Source of the DNA: Saturnia japonica
Taxonomy: Eukaryota; Arthropoda; Insecta; Lepidoptera; Saturniidae
DNA length: 64,000 bases
Reading direction: 5' to 3'
NCBI GenBank assembly: GCA_033032175.1
Contig: CM065307.1
Span: forward strand, 3,224,001-3,288,000
Positions 1 to 10,920 of the stretch are shown here, piece after piece. The notes under the pieces were generated by a model that saw only the letters and a program-made list of their open reading frames with translations, had not been told where the DNA came from and did not search any database. The translations under genes were made by a program, and so were the position numbers. Positions within the stretch are counted from its first letter, which is position 1; every line of letters begins with the position of its first letter.

Positions 1-158
1 CTCATTATCAAAAAGGTCATATTTTGTTTTAATATGAAAAGTTTTATGTATAATCTCAGGAAAATGGCTGGATTTTATCTTCAACAAAAGAATGTAATCG
101 GTTTTGATTTGTCACCGTGGCGTTGAAAAAAGTGAATGTAGTAATACTTTATTATAAA

Positions 159-465
159 CCAGCTGTGCCCGCGGCTCCGCTTGCGAGAACAACAGACCCC
201 GCTTCCACCCATGAAGGTCGCCCGCCGGTTATTTTAAAGATGCTATATATTTTTCTCCGCGCAACCCCAATTCTTTCTCTAAAATAATAGTTGCCTAAGT
301 TAAACATCAGCTATCTGCCAGTGAAAGTCCTGCAAAATCGGTACAACAGATTCTGAGATTACACGGATAAACAGACAGACCGAAATTTTAAAAATTGTTT
401 TTTTTTTTAGGTATCGTACTTATATACTTTCATATTATATATATTTTATAAGTAAGAAATACTAA
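159..465 (-). mobile_element. Non-autonomous Helitron fragment, family A
   Basis: The left edge carries the family A 3'-terminal sequence (reverse complement of AGCTGTGCCCGCGGCT, CTAG decayed to CCAG). The interior shares the AGTGAAAGTCC and AATCGGT blocks with copies at 23233, 32941 and 41417. The right part is degraded and the 5' TC end is not visible. Confidence 0.6.
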
Positions 466-1121
466 CTGACTCAATGACACCTATAAAATATAATTGGCTG
501 CCCCGTGCTTATTTTTCATACATTAGATAGAGAATAAAAGCAATTCTAGTAACAGCTTACTTAAATAGATTATATATGGCGCCTTGAATATATTTTCATT
601 AGCATCAACAGACCATTTAATCATTTTTTTAACGAAAATATTTTTAATACCGGGGAACATAAGGTTTAAAATTATGTTTGTGTTATTAATTTTGATGAAG
701 GTTTAACATCATGTTGCCAGGAAAAACACCTTTGACAAATAATATATTTAAAGAAATTTTATTTTATTATATTAATGATATATAGTACGTGTTATTTCGA
801 AAACGGTAACACTTCCGAATATTTTTCGTGATAATTGAAACATAAATCTCCTGTCAGTTCGACCATGCTTTGAACGACAACTTGTGTGTTCTTAAATAAT
901 ATATATATATAATGTACATTAAGGACATAGATCAGTTCTTTTTCCTTCATTTGTGATGTGTGTTTAATTCTCCTAATATGAAGTGAATAAAATATTTTCA
1001 AATCCTCAAAACTCTGATAAAGCTCTAACAAAATGGTGGCACCCTTGATAGAACTTTCGACAGTGAGTTTAAAATACCAAGTCCAAAAATCATATTCCAT
1101 TCATAGTATTCAAATAATAAT
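466..1121. other. Unassigned AT-rich stretch
   Basis: No convincing coding exon or recognisable repeat seen. The open frames here have no conserved motifs and unlikely composition. Confidence 0.5.
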
Positions 1122-1680
1122 GATCACATTTTGCGTATGTAATATTGGTGACATTTTGCGTAACATAATATGGTTAATATACACTACAGTGCGTTTTTTG
1201 TTCCCACAGAGTTAATTGACAACTAATAAAATAATGTTGCCATATTTATTTTTGCAGTGTCGTACTACCTACCGTATATTTTACGGTACAATTATTTGAC
1301 TCGTAAGATTTTAAATAGGTACTGAAATGAGCATTTTTATTTATTAAATGAAATATTTTCTTGTTATTTAACATACCCGAACATATTATAAAATCCAAGA
1401 AACTATAAAAATTATATATGGCGAACAACTGTAGAAAAAAAAGGAGATAATATACGAATTTATTTTCCTTATTCGGGCGTCACATTTGAAGGGTTCAATG
1501 TTTTTTGAAAATTGGTGGGATTTCTATTTTAATAACACAATAAACCAGCAATACAAGAAATGGTATTTTACTCCGTGGGAATAAAAAACCCACTATAGTG
1601 TACAATAACTATATTATATTACGCAAAATGCCACCATAATTACAAAATGCCACCAATATTGCAAAATATAGGGTAAAATA
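1122..1680. repeat. Long terminal-inverted-repeat element, about 560 bp
   Basis: The sequence at about 1122-1215 reappears as reverse complement at about 1560-1680. Shared blocks include AATATTGGTG, CATTTTGCGTAA and TTCCCAC. The outer part of the right arm contains a short tandem sub-repeat of GTGGCATTTTG. There is no coding capacity. This looks like a MITE-like element with arms of about 90-120 bp; the superfamily is not determined. Confidence 0.55.
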
Positions 1681-2003
1681 ACGCAAGCTTACAAGTTAAA
1701 ACTACAACAACTACATTACAGAAGAAGATCCTGCTAAAAACTTTTAACTGCCAGAGTAAGTTAGGAAGCAAATATCAGTCTATGAGATTGAAGACTGAAC
1801 CGTGCCGGGGGTGCAATTGGTGTACAACCATCTACTAGGGACAACAAAATATACAAAATTAAACGGTATTAACTGTAAAGAAGATCGCAGCTAAATGACC
1901 TTGAGTTGGTTCCTGCGTTCATAAACTATGATAGCGGGCCGTGCGCTTGGGTGTCATCTTATTTATATAACAAAAAAAGTGTTATTTTTATATCAATAAG
2001 TAC

Positions 2004-2233
2004 CTCAACTCCATATCTAAGTGTTGCAGCTCTGGAACAAAGCACCAGTGCCGCTGCGGTGTGGCCGCGATAAACATCTGCACGAAGTAGACGAACGCGA
2101 AGAAGAAGCCGAATGGCAGCATTCCCACGAACAGCAGTTTCTGGTAGCGTCCCATGTCGCCGACATGATAAAGCACAGACTCGAGCGCGTCTGACTCTCC
2201 ATTTCCCTTTTTATTTAGCTGCTCCTTTGTATC
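2004..2233 (-). CDS. Internal exon of an SLC22-type organic cation transporter-like gene
   Basis: Seen: a 230-bp open frame bounded by a polypyrimidine-rich acceptor (TTCTTCGTCTAG, AG at 2234-2235) and a donor (GAG|GTACTT, GT at 2002-2003). It encodes about 76 residues: a polar start, then VGDMGRYQKLLFVGMLPFGF, a hydrophobic membrane segment, then PQRHWCFVPEL. Known of the family: SLC22 organic cation/carnitine/carcinine transporters of the major facilitator superfamily begin with a similar GDFGRYQ...HWC...PEL pattern, covering the cytoplasmic N-terminus, TM1 and the start of the first extracellular loop. Inferred: this is a coding exon of such a plasma-membrane transporter. The remaining exons are not seen; downstream exons should lie left of the window and an upstream exon is needed to supply the start. 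Length is not divisible by three, so flanking exons set the phase. The substrate cannot be told from one exon. Confidence 0.85.
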
Positions 2234-3234
2234 CTAGACGAAGAATAATAATCTATTTAAATAAATTTGTAGTTCTTTCTGCATATGTAATTTTTTGTTT
2301 TCAAATTTTCTCGTAAACGTCGTCCTTAAAGGACTCTGATCACGAACATAAAATAAAAAATTTGGTTTTCTTCCATCTGATTGATCGAATCGAGATAAAA
2401 AAAAATGTTTATGGTTCTTTAAATATTGTCACCCCTATAATTTTAGAGAAATAAAGAAGTTACTAAGTATTAAACTTTAAAATTTTTAATTCAATGTTTA
2501 ATTATATAAACCACATTTAACTTTAACGCGTCATCATAATTCAAGTCATAAAATTTACCTTTCTAAAAGGTGAACACGGAATATCTAAAAGAAATTACAT
2601 TACTTATAATAAAATGTACTAAAATTTTATTTCTAATTATGTTTAACCCTGAAATTAATTAAATATGTAATGTATAAAGAACCATAATTATACCAGTGGT
2701 TTGAGAAACTATTTTACAAAGTTCAAGGCTAAGTTCTCGCTATACAAAGTATAGGGAAGGTCACACTTTTGTGTATTTAGTGAAAGCCAAATGTATGAAA
2801 TAAAAGTAACAAAAAATCCGTGTATAGTCTTCAACGAATTTATTTTTCACATATAAACTATACACGCACTATCTATAGATCGCGCACTTTAGATTTTTGC
2901 GAAGTCCCGGTTACCGCTTGTTTTTTTCTCTTAGTTAGTGGCAACATGTGTATACACGTACATAATTCTTTCAGTGTCACGTGGATACAATATTTTTCTA
3001 ATCTTCACAGTTCAAACAACAATCTAAGAAGATGGTGGCACCGTTAGAACGGACAATGCAGTTTTTGTTACATCTCATAATTTTTTAATATTCATAAATA
3101 TAACCAGTTTTTAATCGTTTTTATAAATCAGAAGAAAAAAAATTAGATTGAAATTGATATTTTTTTTTAAAGAAATTTTTGATCTTGCATTTTCGACTTA
3201 TTTCAAAAAAGCTAAAACACATGATACATGATAA
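2234..3234 (-). other. Intron of the transporter-like gene, no recognised feature
   Basis: AT-rich sequence upstream of the exon. I see no second coding exon with credible splice sites. Short open frames are without motifs. Confidence 0.45.
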
Positions 3235-3440
3235 CTTAGGATCGCAGGGGATGGGAAGTTCACGACTTAATTGCAACCACGGCGACAGCCCAAGGCGAAG
3301 TTCGGCCACTTTGACACCCTTGAGCATGTTGCCACGCTTTCGCAGCTGAGTGCCTGAAGCGCTCGCCCCCAAGCCACAGTGCAGCTGTAAAACCCGTCTG
3401 AGGCTCCAGACCCCTATGGCTCACAGTATTAGTCAGATAG
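3235..3440 (+). repeat. 3' part of poly(A)-tailed retroposon family E
   Basis: Contains the family E blocks GCTGAGTGCC, CGCTCGCCCCCAAG and the terminal TCACAGTATTAGTCAG. It matches the 3' half of the full-length copy at 30875-31454. GC-rich in an AT-rich setting, with no coding potential. Confidence 0.6.
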
Positions 3441-4408
3441 AAAAAAGGGGGTATTTTCGTTTTCTTAAATTTTTTATGTTAAGATCATGTAAGTAACATG
3501 TAATATTTTAACATGCACGTTATGATTAGGTATTCTTCTTAAAGCTTTTGCAGCTACGGGGGCCTTCAAGTATAAAACGTTACTATGCGTTACAAGAGCG
3601 GGAGGGGTTCGAACAACGTCTTACGTAATATTGTTTTATTTAAATTTAAATAAATAACTAGGCAATTAAAATTTCCCAAGATCGCAACACTTTCCGTTTA
3701 TGTTTTACGGGGAATCCATCGACTGTATTGGTAGTCAGTTTTGTTAAAGTGACTTCATACCGTGTAAAGTCCTCAAAATAGGGAGATTAGCATCATCAGC
3801 TGTTCTTGCCCTATAAAAGCTCTCATGTAGACTTGCTGACTTGGGTGTTACGTAACGTTTAAGGAAGGAGAAGAGGGGTACAGAAATATGTTACGGCGTG
3901 TTACATGGATTTTCAAAAATCTTCAAAAATTGTGTCACGTATTACTTGAACGCCCCTAAGCAAAACTAAGCTTGTGCATCGACAAAAGTCCTATATGTCA
4001 TAAAAACGTGACATTTTGATATGAATGAGTCACTGTGGAGTCACTGCAAGGTGATTATTATCAATCGTGTGGTGATGAGATAACTTATCACGTACGTAGT
4101 GTATTCCAGTGCGTTTTTGCCATAGTCCAAGATAATAATACATTTAAACCATATCTATATTTGATATTTATAGATATTTGGACGGGATTGTTGAAAATAA
4201 TTCATAAGAGAACGGTTAAAAGATAAACAAATAAACAAGTGTAGTGGTCGCGGTTTATTCAAAGACTACTAGTCCAGAATCTCGTTTTTTATTGTGAAAA
4301 CCCTAATAACAATTTTTTTTTTGTGGAAAGGGAATTTCTGATTATATGATTGGCTACCATCTTAGATAATCTGTCACAAACAATGTAGGTACATTTACAG
4401 CAACTAAT
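3441..4408. other. Unassigned stretch
   Basis: AT-rich sequence, no exon or repeat boundary that I can support. Confidence 0.4.
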
Positions 4409-4416
4409 ATTTGAAT

Positions 4417-4937
4417 TAGGGATATAACAATACCTATATAATTTTGCCGATAAATACCGGTACCGATTGTTGTAGTGAATAATCAGCGATACCGATACCG
4501 ATATTAAATGTTTGTAATTACAAAATAACAGTTTTTTACTAAATGCATATGAAAGTATATACGACACCTATAACAAAAATCCCGTTTTATGGTTTACTGG
4601 GCATAAGTAATTTAAGCGCTCGAATTGATTCACCATGACCAGTTTTTTTTTATTTGTGCGTAACCCTAATTCTTATTCTAAAATAAAAGTAGCCTAAGTT
4701 ACTTCCTATATCATCTCTATCATACACAAAACTGGTGATAATATTTTTAATGATAAGTAGATATGTGACATTTAATTTTAAAATTACTAATACATAGGCT
4801 AACACCACGTGCGGCTCTCTCGCCTGCGACGAAAGGGCAACATCGTTGCTTATTGCTTAACAAATTGTTGGATATAGATTAATAAATAATCGGCAATTCC
4901 GATATATCGTATCAGTGACGATATCGTTACATCCCTA
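4417..4937. mobile_element. hAT-type non-autonomous element with 8-bp target duplication
   Basis: The ends are inverted: TAGGGATATAAC at the left and GTTACATCCCTA at the right. The element is flanked by ATTTGAAT (4409-4416) and ATTTGGAT (4938-4945), an 8-bp duplication with one mismatch. Eight-bp duplications and a (C/T)AGGGATGTAAC end are usual for hAT MITEs. The interior has alternating ACCGATAC/ATCGG motifs and an embedded Helitron fragment. Confidence 0.75.
4590..4725 (-). mobile_element. Internal Helitron family A fragment inside the hAT element
   Basis: Blocks TTGATTCACCATGACCAG and AAAGTAGCCTAAGTTACT match family A interiors at 33180 and 41650. Both Helitron ends are missing. Confidence 0.6.
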
Positions 4938-4977
4938 ATTTGGATCTTCTTTTTTTATATAGTAACAGTAGTAGGAA

Positions 4978-5245
4978 TTGAATGATTTAATTCCGCCCAA
5001 TCCGTTTCACCATAGGACAACTAGACGCCGTGAGGGTTTCCACCCATATGTTGTGGAAATTCCCCTGATTCGTACGAAGCGTTATGCTTCGTCGTTTATT
5101 ATGCGAATCGTAAAGGAGTGGAATTCACTCCCGTCGTCTGTTTTCCCATCCACCTATAACTTGAGAGTCTTCAAGCGAAGAGTAGGTAAGAGCGATATAT
5201 CATAGGCCTCATCTTTACTTACCAACAGGTAAGATAGAGGCCAAG
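4978..5245 (+). pseudogene. 3' end of a jockey-like LINE ORF2
   Basis: An open frame to the stop at 5203-5205 encodes a C-terminus with [20 protein letters not shown], then [17 protein letters not shown] and [10 protein letters not shown]. This pattern is typical of the extreme C-terminus of lepidopteran non-LTR retrotransposon polyproteins. It is 5' truncated, with no RT motifs. The sequence after the stop (CAACAGGTAAGATAGAGGCC) resembles the 3' tail also seen at 7725 and 9575, so the element probably ends near 5245. Dead fragment. Confidence 0.7.
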
Positions 5246-5689
5246 CGCACAATATTAAGCGTATAAAAATGTTGTTTATATGCTGGCTTGAAAGCCCAGC
5301 ATCGGCAGCTGGGTAACGCTGGTTGATCCCGAAATGCGACAAACCAAAAGAGTGTCACTGTGACGGTTTTATCACCATGTGTATGGTGGTCACGATCCAA
5401 TCTGGTACAGATTTCTACCACTACACTTGATCACTGGAAATACACACTAGTTGTCTAAAATTCTGATAGTATCGATTTTTTCTTATTATTGTATTTAAAA
5501 ACTAAACGACCGAGGTGACCAAGGCAAAAAAGGTGATTCGCGTGATCTCTTGGAATTTGTTGCAGCAAAATAAAAATTTTATACCTTTCTTTTCAAATAA
5601 ACATCAATAGTTTAAGCCCGACTATCGTTTGTTCGAATGTGTTAATGACTATCAATTAATGAAAATCAAAAATAGTTAACTCAATTAGG
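5246..5689. other. Unassigned stretch
   Basis: Between two LINE fragments. Nothing recognised. Confidence 0.4.
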
Positions 5690-6370
5690 TCCTAAGAAGG
5701 CACTTATGAATGTCAAGATGCTACTATCGGTGCGTAAATCATCCCAGTCATCGAGATGAACCGGCACGAAACTCGATCGGGTTTATCAACATATTTTTAA
5801 ATTGTTTTTACAGTATTCTTATTGTTTACATCGTCATTTTTTACGGATGTAGAGAGTGAGAATCACTTCCAGACATCACCGTCATTCACGTAATGATCCA
5901 ACCCTATAATATTATTGAACTTATTATCCGGGAAATCGATAATGTGCTTAGGAAGTTTATTGTAGAACCTAACACAATTACATAAAAAGTCTCACTAAGT
6001 CTAAAAATGGAATGACTATTTTATATTTATTTCTAGTATTAAAATTGTAGTAGTCATTTACAAATTCAAAACTGTCTTAATTTTTCTGAACATACACTAA
6101 ATTATCCAAGATATAATGGGAGGGCAGAGTTAAGATACTACATTCTTGAAACTTTTTCCTCAGTGATTCTCGAGATCCCATGTAATAAATTGCTCGAACT
6201 GCCCATTTTTGTTGTACAAATATGGTATCTACCTCAGCTGCTGAACTCCGCAGTGAAATACCGTGGGACATTAAAATCGATAAACAGTCGACGTCTAATG
6301 TACACCGGCCGATCCGCGACATGTTTAAGCGTGTCTTTACGGCGTTTCTTACACCTGGGGCCCTAGCCAA
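5690..6370 (-). pseudogene. 3' fragment of a jockey/CR1-like LINE reverse transcriptase
   Basis: On the minus strand an open frame (6370-6077) encodes FVQQKWAVRAIYYMGSRESL then LTLPSHYILDNLVYVQKN, the thumb/connection region that follows the RT palm in non-LTR elements. After a stop, the other frames continue with NTRNKYKIV and CVRFYNKLPKHIIDFPDNKF, the usual C-terminal end. Several frame disruptions and 5' truncation make it a dead copy. The same 3' part recurs at 36628-37030. Confidence 0.7.
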
Positions 6371-6437
6371 ATTTCCTTTCTACAATTTTTAACGTTAACG
6401 AAAACGATTGTAGACAGGCAACTTGGCTAGAGCCCCT
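6357..6437. repeat. Near-palindromic MITE, 81 bp
   Basis: The left arm GGGGCCCTAGCCAAATTTCC and the right arm (reverse complement GGGGCTCTAGCCAAGTTGCC) continue inward to a central AACGTTAACG. It is almost entirely inverted repeat. Related ends occur at 8043-8256, and a GAGCCCTAGCCAA end occurs near 32720. Confidence 0.6.
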
Positions 6438-6537
6438 GATGTATGGTAGTCACGACCCAGTCGAACACAATTATCATGTGTAGCACACTCATGTAGATAC
6501 TTCTTCACATATTAACAGGCAAAATTACATACATAAC

Positions 6538-6800
6538 ATACCATCACGCCTGTATCCTCGAAGGGTTAGGCAGAGGTGTACTAATGTACACCCACAGTTC
6601 GCCGAGTGTGTTTTTTAGGTCCCATGTCGTGGCGAGGTGTAGGTGAGCCTATTGCCATTAACCGGACACAAACCCAAACTCCGAGCTGCTACCGAGAATT
6701 TTCATAGAAAAACCCAATAGCACTTTGCTCGATCTGGGAATCGAACCCAGGACCTCGATCATAGCAGTCGCGCTTACGACCACTAGCCTAATGCGGCGAA
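6538..6800 (-). mobile_element. tRNA-derived SINE, family S1, near full length
   Basis: Read on the minus strand it starts with a tRNA-like head containing a pol III B box (GGGTTCGATTCCCAG). This is followed by ATCGAGCAAAGTGCTATTGG, a conserved body (CTCGGAGTTTGG, ATGGCAATAGGCTC) and a tail ending GGTATGTTATG. Other copies: 9768, 34080, 39165, 44844. Confidence 0.8.
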
Positions 6801-7589
6801 ATTGCTTACAAATCCTAGCGTATAACTCGATAGACCAAAATAATAAAATGCATTATTCTAACCTCAAACACTTGAAGATCTCTAGCACTCATATTTCGTA
6901 GCACGTGTGAATGCTGATAAAAAACACGCGCACGAGCTCACCCTTTCACGTTCGTACACCGATTGGTGATAACGCTGGGCGGCGCGGCATTTACATTAAA
7001 TACATTCATTTAGCTACGGCTATCGTGTATGATAATCGAGCGACAATCTACGCGTAGCGAGTCGTGAATTGCAAATAGTAGGGATATAGTTTTTATCGTT
7101 TCTACTGTAGCTACCTACTTCACAAGGTCAGGTTTTCTTTTATGACAATGAAATAGCAAAAATACTTGTAGTTTATATACTTCATGTTGAGCACTACCGT
7201 TTAAAACCAAGTTCAAATAGCATGTTCGGACACCGCTTCGATTGGTGTTGATTGACCTTATCTCCTTTCCACTACAGAACCAGAGCTACACGGTAGCTCC
7301 CATCACGGTACGAACAAAGAAGTTCGCAAATTTTTACCTTTTCCGTACCGTGCTATAACGTCTTTCCTACCTCATATATAAAATTGGGTCCTTCAAGGCC
7401 TTCGATGAAATTCGTGTCACAAACAATTGCCGTTGTTTGCGGGCTCCACGGTACCTACTTACTATTATGTAGGTACTCTTCTGTCATTTTGTCGAGTTAG
7501 AATGAAATAAAATTAGGCTTGAATCCTACGCCGAGTATGAGATAAGGGAAACATCGCGATGAAATCATAGCATGGTGGGGCCATTTTAC
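6801..7589. other. Unassigned stretch
   Basis: No gene or repeat boundary recognised. It includes scattered ACGTG/CGCG-rich short segments near 6900-7070. Confidence 0.4.
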
Positions 7590-7690
7590 CACTTTCAAGT
7601 TTTTTTTTTTTAATCTGACTGTACTGTAAGCCATAGGGTTCGTAGAGCCTAAGACGGCTTTTCAGCTTCACCGGGTTTGAAGTTGATAGT
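7590..7690 (-). repeat. Family E retroposon, 3' end fragment
   Basis: A T-run followed by TCTGACTGTACTGTAAGCC is the reverse complement of the family E 3' terminus with its poly(A). Strongly 5' truncated. A LINE-tail-like TCACTTAATATCAGATGAG follows at 7734-7752. Confidence 0.55.
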
Positions 7691-8042
7691 ATATCGCGAA
7701 GCATCTATATCTGTATCATTTTAGGCCACATCATCACTTAATATCAGATGAGATTGTTCACAAAAGCCAAAACCATAAACCATTTTTTTTAATGTTTTAA
7801 TTTCAACCATTTTGTCTCATGTTTCCGGGAGCTATGACAAGGTTTTTTTCCGTGAGTAATGGGATTCGTCACAGAAATATAATTAAGAGGAAATGAATGT
7901 CTAATTAACAAGTTAATTTACTTTGTCTTTTAACAATTTTAGTGGTGTGACAAATCGAAAGATACGGGCTACGGTATGTTTGGTGCTAGTTCATGGATTT
8001 TAAATATTTAAAAAAACGTAGTTATTTTTATTTCATTTATAA

Positions 8043-8256
8043 CCCTAGAGCCAAGTTGCCTTTCTACAATCTTTAACGCTAAAGTTTTTTTTTTTTAATG
8101 GATTTGACGTATCGGTTTACGTGATTTGACGTTGATGAAAAATGTCTACTCTTTCCAATTTGTTTCGATTTCTATAGCGTTAACGACTGTGGAAACTTTA
8201 GAAAGACTTTACAAACAGCAAGCAACTTGGTTAAGTCCTCTGGGGATTCAACTAGT
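8043..8256. repeat. TIR element related to the 6357 MITE
   Basis: The left end AGAGCCAAGTTGCCTTTCTA and the right end (CAAGCAACTTGGTTAAGTCC, reverse complement) form imperfect terminal inverted repeats matching the 6357-6437 element. The interior is AT-rich and non-coding. Confidence 0.5.
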
Positions 8257-9559
8257 CCTCGATTCTATCTACATAACTGTACGAAACGTTAGAATTTTAA
8301 TGTATTATTAATTTATGATTTTGTCTCACGGTCTCACCACGTTCGTAGTGGCTACGCCGTAGCTACTAGAACTTTCAGATAGGGGTTCCGCTTCGTACAA
8401 AGGTAAACTAGTTATCGCCCGTAACTTTACCCCATAAGAAATAAGCAAAATTCTTAAAAAGTAAACATAAAACCTGACTGCAACAAAAAGTCAGTTAACT
8501 AAAAAATATATATTAATCTATTGTTGCTTTTTTATTTGATTCCCAGACGTCGTACTGGAATATTATATAGCCTATGTCACTCCAACAATTAAAACGAATC
8601 TAACGACACCTCGTATACTAAAATCCATCAAGCCGTTTAGGCCACAGAGCGTACCAAAGAAATAGACATACATATGCTCGAAATACATTAACTAGAAATT
8701 AAAACAATATATCATCCGTATCGCAAACAAGTACATATTATTTTTACCTTTTACTATTCTAAGCACAGATACAAAAGGAGGTTGTTCTGCGAAAATTAAC
8801 ATATCGCTTTGCTTAAGTCCCTCCAGACCCTCTCCTGAGTCCCTCGATTATATACGACAATGTTTCTAATGCTTGCTTTTTATCCTCACTTATATTACTT
8901 ATATATATAATATTAAAACTATTGTATGATTTTGGTATAACAATAAAAATTATAAATAAACTAGACAAGATTAAAATCAGTTAGGGCTATCAAACAGCAG
9001 TAGAAAGAAAAGATATATAATATAAAAGGTATATAGTTTGTAAGGTATATCGCGTGCCTGGCCTCGCGTAGCGTCGGGTGCTATTTATTACAGTGGACTT
9101 TTGTTGCGTAAGAATTTGTTGCGTCTTTGGTTGGCGTTGGCAACCTTATCATAAAAATCAACGATCAACTTCTTTAGTTGTTAAATTATGGCTAGGAAAC
9201 TACAAATTGAATGAATTCTAACGTTACCTTTTTAGCAACAGCTGTGATTAATAGTACTTTAGATAAATTATATTTATATATTTATCGTTTACGAATTTTA
9301 CAATACATATGTGAATACAGTCTTATAATATACCTAACATACAGAAACATATGTGAGCATCTCGTAGGTTCCAAAAGGGCTTTTTTACTATTTCAAAGAT
9401 ATTTTCAATAGATTTATGTAACTGTTAGTCGGTATACACATTATTATTTTATACAACAAGATTTATATTAAAATCAACTTGAATATCTGTTGCTAAACAC
9501 CAATAGGTCTGTTTCGGCAGCTGCACTTGAGAGCCAATCTTCCGAATAGGCTTAGCGTA
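8257..9559. other. Unassigned AT-rich stretch
   Basis: No supported exon. No repeat boundaries resolved by eye. Confidence 0.4.
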
Positions 9560-9605
9560 CTACCATTTTGGGCCACATCGTCACTTAAGATCAGGTGAGA
9601 TTGTG
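9560..9605 (+). repeat. Isolated LINE 3' tail
   Basis: CACTTAAGATCAGGTGAGAT is the short conserved tail that also follows the jockey-like fragment at 5206-5245 and occurs at 7725. Probably a severely 5'-truncated LINE insertion. Confidence 0.45.
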
Positions 9606-9645
9606 GCCACAAAGCTAAACCTAAATCAATAAGAAATATATCTTA

Positions 9646-10549
9646 CTAACGACCCGTCACAGCTTCGCACGGGTACAATTTACAAAGTGGTAGGTACATT
9701 TTATGTTTAAAAAAGTCTGATGTAGAGTTTATCGCTTTAATATTGACAATTCATAAATTCATAACTGCCTCATTAGCTTAGTGGTCCTAAATGCGACTGC
9801 TATGCTCCAGGTACTAGGTTCGAATCTCAGATCGAGCAAAGTGCTATTGGGTTATCCCCTATTACATGGAATTTAAAACATACACGGCGAACTGTGGGTA
9901 TACACATTTGCCTAACAAATCGGGAATACAGGTGTGATGGTATGTTATGTAACTTCATAGGTACCTACGAATAGTGCACTTATTCCGCGTCGAGAAATTT
10001 ATCATAGGTTTTTTTAAATGATAACTTTTACGGTAGGTATTCATTAAAATGATAAACTATGAAGAAGAATTTTAATCTACATTAAATGCCCAAGTTAACT
10101 AACAAACTTATCTGGATAAAGATTAATACTGAATTGGAGAAAATAGCTTCGCAATTATAGTAATATTTTAAATTGTTATGTGGAAGATAAAAATGGTTAT
10201 TGTGAGTCAATCTTAGAAAATAGACATATACCATCCCGAACTCTTCTCTAGAATTTATACAGAACTATAAATCTTTAGAACATTACTTTGATGTATCTCT
10301 TATGGCTTAGCCAGCGTAAGCCATGTAAGCGCCCGAAAAAATTTTTTTTACGACTTCATTACAAATAATTGATTTTTTCTACTATACAAAAACTTAATTG
10401 GAATGTATTGTGCATAAACCTTCCGTAAAAATTCTCTAAATGTTAGTGAAAACCGCATTAAAATCTGTTGCGTAGTTTAAAAGATATAAGCGTACATACA
10501 GGACAGACAGTGGGAAGCGACTTATTTTTATACTAAATATATATATAGA
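9646..10549 (-). mobile_element. Non-autonomous Helitron, family F, interrupted by a SINE
   Basis: The left edge is CTAACGACCCGTCACAGCTT, a decayed CTAGCGACCCG Helitron 3' terminus (minus strand). The right edge gives a minus-strand 5' TCTATATATATATTTAG with a T at 10550, as expected for A/T insertion. The interior has the AAAACCGCATTAAAATCTGT and GGACAGACAGTGGGAAGCGA blocks common in lepidopteran Helitrons. No ORF. A SINE sits at 9768-9957. Confidence 0.65.
9768..9957 (+). mobile_element. tRNA-derived SINE, family S1, internally deleted
   Basis: The head CATTAGCTTAGTGGTCCTAA and B box GGTTCGAATCTC are present. The body is shortened: it jumps from GCTATTGGGTTA to CCCCTATTACATGG, then AACTGTGGGTATACAC and the GGTATGTTATG tail. 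Confidence 0.75.
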
Positions 10550-10920
10550 TAATAATTATAATAAAGCTGAAGAATTTGTTTGTTTGTTTCACGGGAAATA
10601 GTACCTATAGGCTATCTAACATTAGGCTATAGGGCTACACCTCTCAGCTAGCCTTAAATATTTATTTTTGTTTAGTAAGTCGGAAGACAAAGCGCCCCCG
10701 AACTGCTTTATCCGTGTGCGCTAGTGTAATGGCTAGTAATACAATGTTGTACAAAAATATTACTCCTTTGTATATATATAAAAAATTCCGCGATATCACA
10801 TGCCTATCTCTTATAAATAAGCCACAATAAGGTATTTTGTAATAAAAATGTATTCAATAATTAAAAAGTAATATTTAACAGACTTTAGAAAGGCAGTTGA
10901 AGCGAGCTTATCAAACTGTG
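10550..10920 (+). mobile_element. Non-autonomous Helitron 5' part, family B-like
   Basis: It begins ATAATAAAGCTGAAGAATTT, then GTTTGTTTGTTTC, the 5' end of family B. It then has CTATCTAACATTAGGCTATA and a body matching 52507-52920. Its 3' end is not resolved. It abuts family F head to head. Confidence 0.55.

Noticed and set aside
792..1100. 102-residue minus-strand open frame
   Set aside because: No motif, AT-driven composition, overlaps an inverted-repeat arm.
2017..2202. Ser/Cys-rich minus frame overlapping the transporter exon
   Set aside because: Shadow frame of the SLC22-like exon; composition is that of an out-of-frame read.
9768..9840. Possible functional tRNA gene
   Set aside because: A tRNA-like head with a B box, but continuous with the SINE body and recurring in several copies.
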